From NCBI GenBank assembly GCA_039619475.1, contig CM077116.1:34917183-34981182 (forward strand): a DNA stretch of 64,000 nt, given 5' to 3'. The translations under genes were made by a program, and so were the position numbers. Each line of letters opens with the position of its first letter. Position 1 is the stretch's first letter. Below, one piece after another: positions 33,653 through 44,800 of the stretch. Below the pieces are notes generated by a model that did not search any database, had not been told where the DNA came from, and saw only the letters and a program-made list of their open reading frames with translations. This DNA is from Icerya purchasi (taxonomy: Eukaryota; Arthropoda; Insecta; Hemiptera; Monophlebidae).

Positions 33653-34216
33653 AAATTTTATTCTCGACGTTGCCAAATATACACAACCGAAATAAATGAA
33701 TCCAATATAGCCGACGTCAGTTGAGTTACACTCGTACTGCGCATGATCCACAAGGGTAATGAATATTGTCAGTGCAAGTGTTATCATAATCTAAATAAGA
33801 AATTTTAATTAGTTTTTTTTTATTTTATTACAAGTATTACTGTGATTCTTAAACGATCCATTATTGGTATGAAATAATAAGCGAAGTGATTTTAAGTTGA
33901 GTATGACTGATATAAAATGATTATTAATTTTGTACAACAAATTTATTATTTACGCAAGTACCATTAAAAGTCACTAAATAAAAAAAAAAAGCGATGTTAA
34001 ATTGAAGATCATTGGTTTCAAATTGTTAGTTTAATGATAACATTTAATATTGCAGCAATTTTATGATTAAAAAACACTCATTAATATAATAATTATAATT
34101 CTAAGAACAAATATTATTTTATAAAAAATTATTAATAAAAAAACTTGAAAAATTCATTGCTTTTTAAATTTCATTGCTTTGTTGAACCAATTATAAAATC
34201 TTATTTTATACAGACA

Positions 34217-35465
34217 TTTTTTTTTTTTTATTTTTTATTATAATTGAGTAATACAATCTTAACACTAGGTTAAATAATTATTATCTTTTCCAAAAGTTAC
34301 TTAGCGAGTAAGTAGAAACATGAGTGGAACTATAATCCATTGATTGTAGTCCAAAACTATATATGTACATATATACTCTTTACATGGCCAAATCCTGTGG
34401 TTTGAAGCGTTTAAGCCTCCTGATGTCTAGGTCAGTGTCGAGAAGCTGTATTGCCTCCACGTTGACGTGTTGGTGTAGCCGCTTCTCGTGAGTTATGGCA
34501 AAGTCTTTGATGACTTCGTCGATCATCTTCATGTTGAGGTCTCTATGGATGTCATCGTTCCTTGAGTAGCGATAAGCATCAACGACAGCTCGAAGGATGA
34601 TGTTTTGACGCGCTTGGATCATATACCTATTACTTTCTTTGGCACATCCCCAGATTTGTATGCCATAGGTCCAGATAGGCTTGATAATTTGTTGATACAA
34701 GAGTCGCTTACAGTAGATATCCAAGGTGGATCGTCTACCGATCAGCCAGTATAACTGCCTCATCTTGAGTTTTATCTGATCTGCCTTCTTTTTAACATGT
34801 ATTCTGTAGGTGAGTCTCGAGTCCAGGTGCGTACCTAAGTATTTTGCAGATGAGCTCTATGAGATCTGGGTACCATTGAGACTTACACAGTGCTGGCTGT
34901 CAATTTGTTTGAGAGCGTATGTGACGTGTACTGACTTAAGTTCGTTTAGCTTAATTTTCCAGTCACAGGTTGACTCAAGTAGCCGACAGTAGTTTCCAGG
35001 AAGGAATCTCTTTAGCTTGAAGATTAGCCCCTGATACCATACTCTGTCGAACGCTTGTGATACATCGAGGAAGGCTGCGGAGCAGTATTTCCTTTCTTCT
35101 AGCGCTTTCTCAATAATTGATGTAATTCGATGTACTTGATCGATTGTTGAGTGATTATTCCTGAAGCCAAATTGATGGTCTGGAATTCTTATTAGTGGTT
35201 TGAGACGCTTAAGGAGCAGTTTCTCAAATAATTTTGATATTGCTGGGAGCAGGGATATTGGTCGGTATGACGCTACCTCACTGCTTGGTTTGTCTGGTTT
35301 TTTGAGCATGATTATTTGAGCGATTTTGAAGCACTGAGGTACATACTCAAGTCGCAGACAGGCGTTGAGTAGGTATGTTAGTGTAACTATTCCTTTCTTT
35401 GATAATTCCTTTAATAGCCCTGGAGGGATTTCATCAATTCCAGGCGCTTTTTTCGGATTTAAGCT
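34217..35465 (-). mobile_element. Jockey-like LINE fragment, catalytic block deleted
   Basis: The sense strand runs from about 35465 (KKAPGIDEIPPGLLKELS, RT start) to a 3' UTR with an A-rich tail (plus-strand T run at about 34219-34232). RT is present without the part that carries the catalytic Asp pair. It lies between the two TTAA-flanked piggyBac-like ends at 33415 and 35536. Confidence 0.85.
34380..35460 (-). pseudogene. Jockey-like RT lacking the FADD region
   Basis: 35309-34990 reads SYRPISLLPAISKLFEKLLL, FGFRNNHSTIDQVHRI and AAFLDVSQAFDRVWYQGLI. It then jumps at about 34975 from CRLLES directly to CDWKIKLNELKSVHVTYAL. In Jockey proteins these two are separated by the GVPQGS and FADD blocks, so roughly 100-120 codons are deleted. 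34763-34380 is the thumb and tail (MRQLYWLIGRRS, RLLYQQIIKPIWTYGIQIW, AITHEKRLHQH, RRLKRFKPQDL). Confidence 0.85.
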
Positions 35466-35499
35466 AATTCAAAATTTGACAACGCTGTAAGAAAATTAA

Positions 35500-35536
35500 C
35501 ATTACGGCGACTCCTCGCGACGCGACCAACGAAGGG
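35500..35536. mobile_element. piggyBac-like right end
   Basis: Read inward on the minus strand: CCCTTCGTTGGTCGCGTCGC, next to TTAA at 35537-35540. It mirrors the end at 33415. It begins about 35 bp beyond the 5' edge of the Jockey-like fragment. Confidence 0.55.
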
Positions 35537-35772
35537 TTAAAGGTGTATTTATCGTGTTTTTATTTTCTTTTTATTATTTAAAATGTGGTAAATGAACAAA
35601 CAAAATCTTACTTAGCGAAGGTATAAAAATATACCGCCGGATTCGGTAGTATGAGGAAATCGAACAAATTAGAGGTAAAGGTGATGACCAGATTAACAAT
35701 ACGAGTTGTAGTTAACTTGTGAATTTTTATAAGAAAAACATTTATTATAATAAACCAAATAACATAAACTAC

Positions 35773-36205
35773 TACTAATGTTATATTTTTATTTTTACAC
35801 GAACATATATTATTCAAAATTCACAAATATAACATTGTTAAATACTAATTAATTATGTTAAAATAAATCAAATCAAATAATTACAATAATAGTCCGACCG
35901 GTTTCGTTAATACATATTCATGGACTAATTTTTGTTTTTTGTTGTATTTGTGTTATGTCATTATTTATAGAATAATTCGATATGTTATAATAGTTAGTGT
36001 TATGCCATTATTTATAGAATAATTCGATAAATACAACAAAAAACAAAAATTAGTCCTTGAATATGTATTAACGAAACCGGTCGGACTATTATTGTAATTA
36101 TTTGATTTGATTTATTTTAACATAATTAATTAGTATTTAACAATGTTATATTTGTGAATTTTGAATAATATATGTTCGTGTAAAAATAAAAATATAACAT
36201 TAGTA
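35773..36205. repeat. Near-perfect palindrome, 177-bp arms, with a direct repeat in the loop
   Basis: The left arm 35773-35949 and right arm 36205-36029 are inverted copies with a single mismatch seen (ATTCATGGAC against ATTCAAGGAC). The 79-bp spacer holds two 33-bp direct repeats (35950-35982 and 35997-36029) that differ at one base (ATGTCATT against ATGCCATT). No direct target duplication and no coding potential were found. It may be a young foldback element or a templated inverted duplication; a sequencing or assembly fold-back artefact must also be considered. Confidence 0.9.
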
Positions 36206-36449
36206 ACCGTTCAATAGACATTTCATTTATACTTATAACATATATATATATATTTACGGTTTACGGAAGAAATAAAAACATATAATAAACTACTACCATC
36301 GCGAAGGTATTCATTTTAGTCCTTTCAATCTTCTGAAAGGAATGTCGATGATTTACATCTGCTCATTATTTATAATATGTTTTAATTTATTTCCATTGTA
36401 ACGGACATAGTAGTCACATTTAGAAAACGACACTAATAATTTCTTTCAG

Positions 36450-36570
36450 ATTAATAGCGATAACCAATTAAAAGCTTTCATTCCGATGATTCAACATGTA
36501 CCTTTCGGCGTATCCAAAGAGAGAAAATTACGGCTAGAATTGAAAGCGAAATTGAAGTCACCAGATCTAG
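36450..36570 (+). CDS. Candidate host exon, family not recognised
   Basis: A 40-codon segment stays open between a good acceptor (AATTTCTTTCAG, ending 36449) and a donor (GTAATG from 36571). The peptide includes AFIPMIQHVPFGVSKERKLR and is basic and helix-prone, unlike the low-complexity frames around it. The exon would end in phase 1. I do not recognise the protein. No neighbouring exons were found, and a chance open frame is not excluded. Confidence 0.4.
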
Positions 36571-37079
36571 GTAATGAGCAATACCTACCGCACAACTGCT
36601 GAAATGAAATCTATCGGTAATATGCCGCTGAATTTCAGTTTTTGCTTACCGTGAATATGCTTAAATCGTTGCAATTTCTACCAGTGAACTTTGCATTCCT
36701 CCACACGTAAGTCTGAAAATACTTCTCTTCCTGCATAGGCTACATTTTATTATTTAGTTATCGGAAATATTTTTGAACAATTTTTTAACTTCCGGAGCTC
36801 TCTTTTTCCCATGAAACTATTTTATTTGTTATTTCTATTCCTAAAAAAAAAACAGAAGTTTACCCTTCTAGCATTTTCTATATCCTTTACTTCTTTTCGG
36901 AACTTTCCGACATCTCCTTACAAATGTGTCTCATGCGGTGGTTCGAAAATAAAGATACCCTTCTTCCCAGTAACGTGCTTGTATTTCGTTCTCGTCAAAA
37001 CTTTTACGACTGCCTTAGTTTGTGTTTATATCCGACATGTTCTGTTTATTTTTAAATAACAATTATACCCTTGTTCCTT

Positions 37080-38312
37080 TAGTGACGTTTCTTTTAGCTG
37101 GACCTTATTGAGTTTCTTAGGTGTAGTTCCTTCTATTTTACTGTTCAACCTCTCGGAACTACGTTCTATCACTTTTCTTTTCTTTCCCGTTTTCTTAATC
37201 TTCCTCTTATTTGGATTACATTTCGGCTACAACATTCTTACCTCCTCCTAGCATATCATCTTTATCGTTCATCCATTACATTTCGACTTCTTTAAACTCT
37301 TGCCTTCGTCTTTGTCTTGGCGCGCTCAAATGATCTCTAATCTCTGCTATTCTTGTTGAATCTAATTCGTCACCCCTGTCTATTCGTAGATCCTATTTAG
37401 GCTATTGTTTCCATATTAATGTTGGTGCTTCCTTCATCCTTCCTGATTTTAACCTATCAGAATCTTCTCGTCTTCCATAATTCTGCTTCATATTCTCATC
37501 CGAGTTATTGGCTGTCCTTCGCTCTGTTATTTTCATTTCCTCGAATCAACTTTCCTTCAATTTTTTAATTATCTCCGATTTCTTGAGTGCCCTTCAGGCC
37601 ATATCCTCTCCCCTTCCTGATCATTCGTGCGACTTTTTTATCCTCCGTATACGTTCACAGATTCATAATTTTTCCTTTTTCCATTCGATTAATATTAATT
37701 TGCTATTGGTACCTAGCCACTCGGGAATATTTGGTAATGAAGCGGCTGATTCCTGGCTCGGGCTGCTGCTTCTTCTCGTCTTTTTTTTAAAAAAATTCCG
37801 TCTGCTAACCTCTTATCGATATGTAAAAGCTTTTATATCAGGCATTGGTCGGACACCTACGCTTCCTCTTTTTCTAATAATTATTCATTTCATTTGTCTG
37901 TTTAGCCTACTCTTCCTCCCTACTCATGGTTTTTTTTTGCATTCCTCTCTTCGACGTTCTGATGTTGTTTCCATTGTTCGTATGCGTTTTGGCCATTCTT
38001 TTCTGCTTTTCCCTGATTTCCTCCCCACACTGTTCTCTTCATCCTGATGATGTGGTTATTTGAGATGCCGATCATGTGTTCTTCCAGTGCTCATCCCTTT
38101 CTGTGGAGCGTTCTGCTTTGTATTTCTATTTGCTGAAGATTGACTTCTTGCTCCTTATTGTGCTTCCTATATCCTGTCCTTTCCTTCTCCACTAGTTATT
38201 CCTGCCATTTATTCCTTTGTAGCAAAGATTTCTGATCGGATTAAAATATAACCGACTTCTTTCTTTACTATTTGTTTCTAGGTAAAGGTCCTTGGTTGAC
38301 GAGCCCAAAAAA
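37080..38312 (+). mobile_element. Pyrimidine-rich LINE, RNase H and zinc-tail copy
   Basis: C/T-rich sense strand. A decayed RT end (about 37080-37500) is followed by a frame at 37508-38047: FLIISDFLSALQAISS, LLVPSHSGIFGNEAADSW (RNase H Asp and the H..GN..AD helix) and RMRFGHSFLL. A zinc tail follows in broken frame (ADHVFFQCSSLS near 38065). The 3' end TCCTTGGTTGACGAGCCC at 38292-38309 precedes an A run. The copy at 41031 shares this end almost exactly. Confidence 0.8.
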
Positions 38313-38573
38313 AAAAAAAAAAATGAAAAAAAAGACTCCTTCACCTTTCTAATTCTAACCTTTCTGTATCGTTGATCAAGCGTTTTTTAAGTATACTTTT
38401 TTGTCTTACGAACAAGTTTTCTTATAGTACGGCATCCGTAAATTTTTCGTTTCTTTTGGTAGTATTAAATTTAATGTTAAAAACCGTTGCAGGTTTATGC
38501 CTTTAACTGATCACCCGAAATAAATTTTATAAAGAAAAAAACACGAAATTGATTAATATAGTTATTGACCTAG

Positions 38574-38771
38574 TTAGTTTTGCTGGTTTCTTCTTAACGC
38601 ACCAGAAGTATACTTTTTCGTTTTTGGCTTGCAGAAGTTGTTACATGTAGGACAAGGTAGTGGTATGGTAAAGCCTTTTTGACTTTCTGGCTTCTTTTTG
38701 TAACTTGGCAGTTGTGCACAATTGCACTCTATTTGTTTTCCTGATTTTTCTCCCTTGAGGTCATATCGCAT
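38574..38771 (-). other. Unassigned 65-codon ORF, cysteine-rich
   Basis: An ATG-started minus-strand frame with a stop directly upstream. It has ECNCAQLP and PLPCPTCNNFCKP, six cysteines in the middle, and a basic C-terminus. It lies about 180 bp downstream of the Ly6-like exon on the same strand, but its cysteine spacing is not that of the C-terminal half of a Ly6 domain. It may be a small gene, a last exon or chance. Confidence 0.25.
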
Positions 38772-38949
38772 TTAACATTAGACAGAAGTTTTCTTCAAGC
38801 TTCGGAAAGTGCTATAATATGACCACATAAAATTGTTTGAAGACTTTGAAATGTCGTAATGATTTTTTCGTTTTATTATTACCTCTTTGAAACCCTTCAA
38901 GGAATGTGTAATATAATCGAAGAAAATGAAAAAGTGTTGTTTCACTTAC

Positions 38950-39089
38950 CACGCAGTATGGTTTACTGGGCGCGCTAACTGAACATGGTTTGAGTTCCGC
39001 TTTGGTGTAATTCAGGCAGGGGGTTATCGATCCGACTCCATCGGTATATTCACCGCAGTCATAGCATAACAAACAATGACACACGTAAA
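38950..39089 (-). CDS. Ly6/uPAR-like domain exon (host gene)
   Basis: A 140-bp minus-strand exon. The acceptor CTCTTTTTGAATTACAG ends at 39090 and the donor GTAAGTGAA starts at 38949, both close to consensus. Two leading bases complete a split codon and 46 codons follow, ending in phase 0. The peptide has LLCYDCGEYTDGVGSITPC, then C at 10-residue spacings, ending PYCV. This is the N-terminal half of a three-finger Ly6/uPAR domain as in insect Ly6-like proteins, which are secreted or GPI-anchored. The signal-peptide exon and the C-terminal exon were not found and may be far away across introns. The family call rests on the cysteine pattern. Confidence 0.7.
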
Positions 39090-41030
39090 CTGTAATTCAA
39101 AAAGAGAATTTTAATAAATTTGATTTATTTACATTTTATATTTCAGTAATAATTGACGACATAGAATAAATACTATTTCCCCACTTGTCCGAGTGAACGC
39201 GGTTTCATCTCGACTAGAAGTGTGTGTATTTACGATGATTTACTTAGTGATCTACGGTCTGCTTGAAAGTTCACATGAACATTTCGTAAACAATTTTTAT
39301 TTCAACATAAAAACGCAAAAGGAGATATGTAGGTAATTGTTCAATCAATTAGAATACGCAATTGCCGGAAATAACATCAGTTATTAACAGTCTTAATAAT
39401 GAGCTCCTCGCGACCAGTGTGGCGATGAAAAAAATATTATTATAATTTAAAAATTGTCGATGAAAATAAAATTTATTTTACATACTAATGACGAAGGAAC
39501 ATGTTCGAAACGTTGAGTAACGTTTCAGTGACGTAATTTGTACCGAAAATTCGATCAGTAATTTAATATAGATACAGCCCTGATTGTATCTGTAAATACG
39601 CCGTCGGATCCGATTTTAATTTTAATTTAAATCAACTTTCATGCACATGCACCATCAGTGTGCGTACGTCTTCAAATAAATTTTAATATTTTCCGATTTC
39701 TCTCGGAGCATAAGTAAACATGATGACGAGAAATCGTTTTCAATGCGGCGTTTCAGTATTTTTTATCGAAATTCCAGGTTAAATTAAATTAAATCCCCCG
39801 TAGACGAGCAAGTCAAATCTCGAATTTTAGTTCAAACAGTAACAGGTCAGCGTACACCTTTAGTTTTGTCAAAGTAACTGGTAATACCGCGTTATTTTTT
39901 TTTTTTTTTGCTCGTTACATTTCCACGTATTGTTTAATATTTTGTTTTGTCGGTGGAAATTTAAAATTATTCATTGTAATAAAGTACGAAATATGTATTT
40001 TTTCGCAGTGAACCGTATTTATTCTGTGCAACATACGGCAGTGTTCTATAGAAACACCGAAATTGGGGAAAAAAAAGGAAATCGATGCTCGTTGCGATTG
40101 TGCTAGAACTACGATATATTAATTATTCCCGCAACTGTTAAACTAAACTTTCTCATTATACATCTGTAATGTAAGAGCATAGTGCTGCGGAGGAATTATG
40201 TCAGTTATTGTGAGTTTTAATATTCACAATCAGGACCGTACCCAGAATTATGAAAAGGAAGGGATTAAATTTATTTTCCGCACCATCATCATCATCATCA
40301 TAATCATCAAATAGTAGCCCAGATTTTCCGCATATTTATTTTATAAATAATAATATTTTTTTACCCATATTTATACTATTATTAATTTTCATCATTTTGA
40401 TTTATATATTAATAATTTACATAAATGAATTACCGTATAAATATTAATAAAAATTGTACATGTTATTAATTATAACAAAAAAATTTGCGAAAAACATTTA
40501 TGAACTACCTGAAAATATGGTGCAGATTTTCTTCTTTTTTTTTTTTTGTCAATGTAAGAATACTCCAAAAAATTATCAATATTTATTTTAAATGTTTGAT
40601 TTTTTTCAGCTTTTTGTATACTTATAATAACCGTTTCAGTTCTAATGGGAGCGGTTTAACCCCCGCCCCCCGTAGACACGGCCTTGTTCGCAATTATAAC
40701 TGGTTTACTGTATATATGATTTAATTCTAACTACTTTTGTACTAATCTTTCCGCAGAGGTAGCCAGATAATTTTGCATGATCAAGAATTGGATTAAATTC
40801 GTGATTATGAAGAGGCCGGTAAAAAATTGCTGGGAAAGATTTTGTGAAATTTGAAAAAATGAACGGTTCGTAAAAAATCCGAATTAAATATTGATAATGA
40901 GAAAAAAAAAACCTTAATTTTTATAAAATTTGGGAACGCCGCAGGTCAATAATGTATATATTTTTTTTTATTGTAAGCTTTTTCTTAAAGCGCTAAATAA
41001 TCTTTTAACAGTAGTAGTAAATTAAAGCCA
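39090..41030. other. No gene recognised; probable intron of the Ly6-like gene
   Basis: AT-rich background 5' of the Ly6-like exon on its strand. It contains a short (CAT)n-like tract at 40286-40309 and a T run at 39897-39909. No further exon was recognised. Confidence 0.45.
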
Positions 41031-41232
41031 CCAGTTTGCTACTTGATCTTCCTTCTCCGTACTGCGCCTTTTATATCCTGCCTTTTCCTTCTCCACACAT
41101 TACATTCCCAGTATATTGATTTCTTCCGACTAACAGCATTTAGTATCACATTAAGACATAACTGATTCCTTCCTTTTCTAATCATTTCTGGGTAAAGGGC
41201 CCTGGTTGACGAGCCAAAAAAAAAAAAAGTAA
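41031..41232 (+). mobile_element. 3' end of a pyrimidine-rich LINE
   Basis: About 200 bp aligning with the end of the 37080-38312 copy: GATCTTCCTTCTC against GACTTCTTGCTCC, CTTTTATATCCTGCC against CTTCCTATATCCTGTCC, and the terminal CCTGGTTGACGAGCC before an A run. It is a severely 5'-truncated insertion with no coding domain left. Confidence 0.75.
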
Positions 41233-41707
41233 AAAAACGTAATTTTGATTATTTTGATGTTTCAGGATAAGAGACGTTTTGCCTATAAGGTAGTATTTTG
41301 ATCTTGATTTTGTCTTTTTACTGACTTTCAAAAAGAGCAAAGACAAGTTCGTCACGTATGTTTGTTTTTTTTTTATTATTTTTTTTGTTTGTTCACGCAT
41401 GACTCATATTCGCATAGACCGATTTTACTGATTCTTTTTCCATTAGAAAGAATACTATTCAACTTAAGTACCACGTGAGTATTAATGAAGCCGGTGAATA
41501 TAAACTGAATATTTGTTAAAAATCGTAAAAAAATGTGGTCCATTTGAATAATTCTTTTTCTTCTTATTTTTTATTAGTATGACGGAAAACATTGACTGAA
41601 AATACTATCAATTTGTCAAATTACCATTTAAGCATAAAATATGAAGAATAACATGACAAAATAGTTAATCTTTAGCAAGAAAAAAATTCAAGTACAATGC
41701 TAAAAAG

Positions 41708-42015
41708 TGTAAAATAAAATGTTAAAAAAAAGATACCGACTTCCAGATTTATTATAAAAATTTAATAAAAATGCACTAAAAAGTAAAAAATAATCATTCG
41801 ATGAAAAATATATTTCAGAGTACTTAAGATGATATTATAGTAATTCTTAAACAACATTAATATATACTTATTAGAGTCAGCATTAAATTCATGTTACAAT
41901 ATCCAGGAACAATTTAATGAATATTTAATGCAGTTTTTAATTATTATTTTAATATGAATCTGATGTCGACTCCAAAAAGTTAATGTTACGTAAGAATTAC
42001 CGTAATATCACTTTA
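41708..42015. mobile_element. Foldback element copy 1, left part (split by a LINE)
   Basis: The left arm starts near 41708 (GTAAAATAAAATGTT, then ATACCGACTTC). The middle contains GGAACAATTTAATGAATATT, and the right arm begins near 41960. It matches the copy at 61496-61915 throughout. The right arm stops at 42015, where an I-like LINE inserted, and resumes at 45289. Confidence 0.8.
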
Positions 42016-42189
42016 ATTATTATTATTATTATTATTAAATTAAATTTTACGTGCCATGTGCAGCAACTATGGCTAGAGACACGGGAAGGATTAGATCAGT
42101 GAGTAGAGTCCGAACTTATGAAGGAAAAGGATTAAACTAGATAATGAAGAGGAGTTGTCTTTAAGGATGAGGGGAAGAGAAGAAGGTAG

Positions 42190-44794
42190 GTTGAAAAATT
42201 TCTTTTCAAAGGAATATAAAGGGCATTCGATGAGGATATGGTGAATGGTGAGGGAAACACTGCATATGGTACACTGAGGAGCCTCGGTTCCATTTAGTAG
42301 TTATTCGTGGGTGAGGCGTGTGTGACCCAATCGAAGTCTGGTGATGATTACGTCATCTCTTCGATTTGGAAGTGATATGTTCCACGGTGATATTGACGGC
42401 TTGATTACGCGAAGCTTATTCGTTTGTGATATTTGCTGCCATTTCCTCTGCCATAGGGTTTTTAAACTATGTTTTATAAAGCCGGAGGTTGGTGTTCGAA
42501 TGTTTTCCTCTAGTTTTGTTTTTTTAAAATGTTCATTTTCCGAGGACTGGCTGATTTAATGTAGTTCAAGTTAGGTTTCCAAGACAGCTTATTGTCTAGA
42601 AGTAAGCCAAGGTATCGGACTGATGGGTCGTTTCGAAGACGCGTGCCCTGAAGGTTGATGCGTATTTCATGTGTACAGTTACGAATGCGGCAGAAGTGCA
42701 TTGCGGAGGTTTTGTTACTTGAGAAGCTTAATCCATTTCTAGAACACCAAGTAACCAGCTGGTCCGTTCATTCTTGTAGTACATGTTCGCCGGTAGATAC
42801 AGTTCGACAATGAATGAAGATTGTCAGGTCGTCAGCGAACAGTAAGCTTCTGACTGGAGAACGAATAGTATCTGCCAAATCGTTGATCGCAATATTGAAA
42901 GTATCGGGCTCAACACTGAGCCCTGTGGAATATCAGTTACCAAAGGACGTAAGGAAGATGAATTTCTCCCTATCCGTACGAAGAAATTCCGGTTGGTAAG
43001 AAAATTATAAATAAATGCTGTTAAGTAAGAGTTGACTCATGATTTTGTGGCTTGGTATCTTATCAAAAGCCTTGGATAAGTCGAAGAAGATAGCTAATAA
43101 ATGATTTTTTTTGCCAAAGCCTCCGAAACAGCGTTTTGAATGGCATGCAGTTGGTGTAAGGTCGATCGATTACGACGAAAGCCACATTGGGAAGAATGAA
43201 GCAAATTTTTTGTTTCAAGTAACCAGTTTAGACGATAGTAAACAATTCGTTCGAATAATTTACTTAGAACTGATGTAAGCGAAATGGGACGATAGTTCTC
43301 AGCAGCTGAGGGATCTTTTGCAGGTTTTAGAATTGGAATTATAACAGCAGTTTTCCAGGCTTGTGGAAATTCGTTCCTCATCCAGATCCTGTTAAAGATC
43401 TGAAGTAAGATATTTAGTGTTGATGCAGGGGCATGTTTTAACATAGCAATATGTAGGCCATCGTATCCAGGAGCTGTCTCTGTAGTGGATTTGATAACAT
43501 GCTTTAGTTCCCTTAATGTAATTTCTTTATTGTAGGGTTCTGAGTCTAAGCTTCTTGTAGGGAAATTGAACGATTGAAGTTCGGTAAAGGTGTTAGGACA
43601 GCTTGAAGTTTGTTGGTAATGGTCTGCAAACGTGGCAACAATTTCGTCTGGTTTGAATACTTTCCTCTGACCCACGTTAAGCATAGTTGGAAATAGGAAG
43701 GAACGGGACTGTTCTATGGATCGAATTTTAGACCACACAGTTCTGGACGGCGTTGATGCTGTGATCGTTGAGGTGAATTCAGACCAAGAATTTCGTTTAG
43801 CTTGCTTGATAGTCCATGTGGCTTTGGCCCGGGCTCTTCTGAATTCCATGAGATTAGTTAATGATGGTGTTGTTTTCAAGTTGCGTAGCAGCTTCCGTTG
43901 TATTCTAATTGCTTCAGCACATTGCTTTGTCCACCACGGAACTACTTTACGATTTATTGTTTTTGGCAAAGGAGTAAATGACTGTGCCTTTTTAATTAGA
44001 GAAGACGTGAAAGTATCAATGATGATGTTTATATACATTTCCATGTCCACTGATAGTTCAGAGCAGTCAGAAGAGTATCTATCCCAGTCCGTTTTCCTAT
44101 AGTTCCATTGAGGCACAGTAGGATGTGCGGTATGCGGCGGATTAATCGATTTAACTAGCACAGGGGCATGATCGCTATCGGCTAAGTCTTTATGAAGAAA
44201 TACCTGTAAATTGCTGGATAATTTCGGAAGAGAGATGATTAAATCCAGAGTTGACCAACTATGATGAGCAAAGCTGAAGTGAGTAGGTTCGTTTGAATTT
44301 AATAAGCATAGTTTGAGATTGTCGAGTAGTTTTTCTATTAATCGGCCTTTGGGGTTTGCACGGCTGCTTCCGAGTATTGGAGAGTGAGCGTTGAAATCAC
44401 CGGTTAGAATTACAGGTGAATTAAGTGATTGTATAATGTTGAGGAAGTGGTTTTCTTCTACGGTTTCATCCGGAGGCAGATAAAATGAACAGAGGGTGAA
44501 GGGTTGTTCCATTTGAAGGCGAGCGCATACGTGTTGAAGATCTGAGTTGAGCGTGATTTGTTGGAAAGGAATATTTTTACGAATTGCTAATATAACGCCG
44601 CCGTGAGCATGATGACCAGTAGGGGGAGTAGAATACATAAGATTGTAGGACGGAAGGAGCGGTTTTTGGTCAGATCTTAGGCGAGTCTCTTGAAGAGAGA
44701 TTATCATTGGTTGATAAGTGGAAATGAGGAGCTTTAACTCTTCATAGCGTATATAAAAACCATTGCAGTTCCAGTTAAGAATTAATATGTCCAT
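42190..44794 (-). pseudogene. I-like LINE copy B ORF2: endonuclease and RT
   Basis: A 566-codon open frame (44794-43094): endonuclease with LNWNCNGFYIRYEELKLLI, SLQETRLRS, GGVILAIRKN, LTGDFNAHSPILGS and DSDHAPVLV, then RT with APGYDGLHIAMLK, AENYRPISLTSVLSKLFERI and CGFRRNRSTLHQLHAI. A frameshift follows; the RT continues with AIFFDLSKAFDKIPSHKI, SLLFADDLTIFIH (FADD at about 42840-42827) and SVRYLGLLLDNKLSWKP (near 42600). At about 42500 it jumps to the post-RNase H linker (TLWQRKWQQI) and zinc tail (CTICSVSLTIHHILIEC, about 42290). The RNase H domain is therefore deleted. Confidence 0.85.
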
Positions 44795-44800
44795 TTACAG

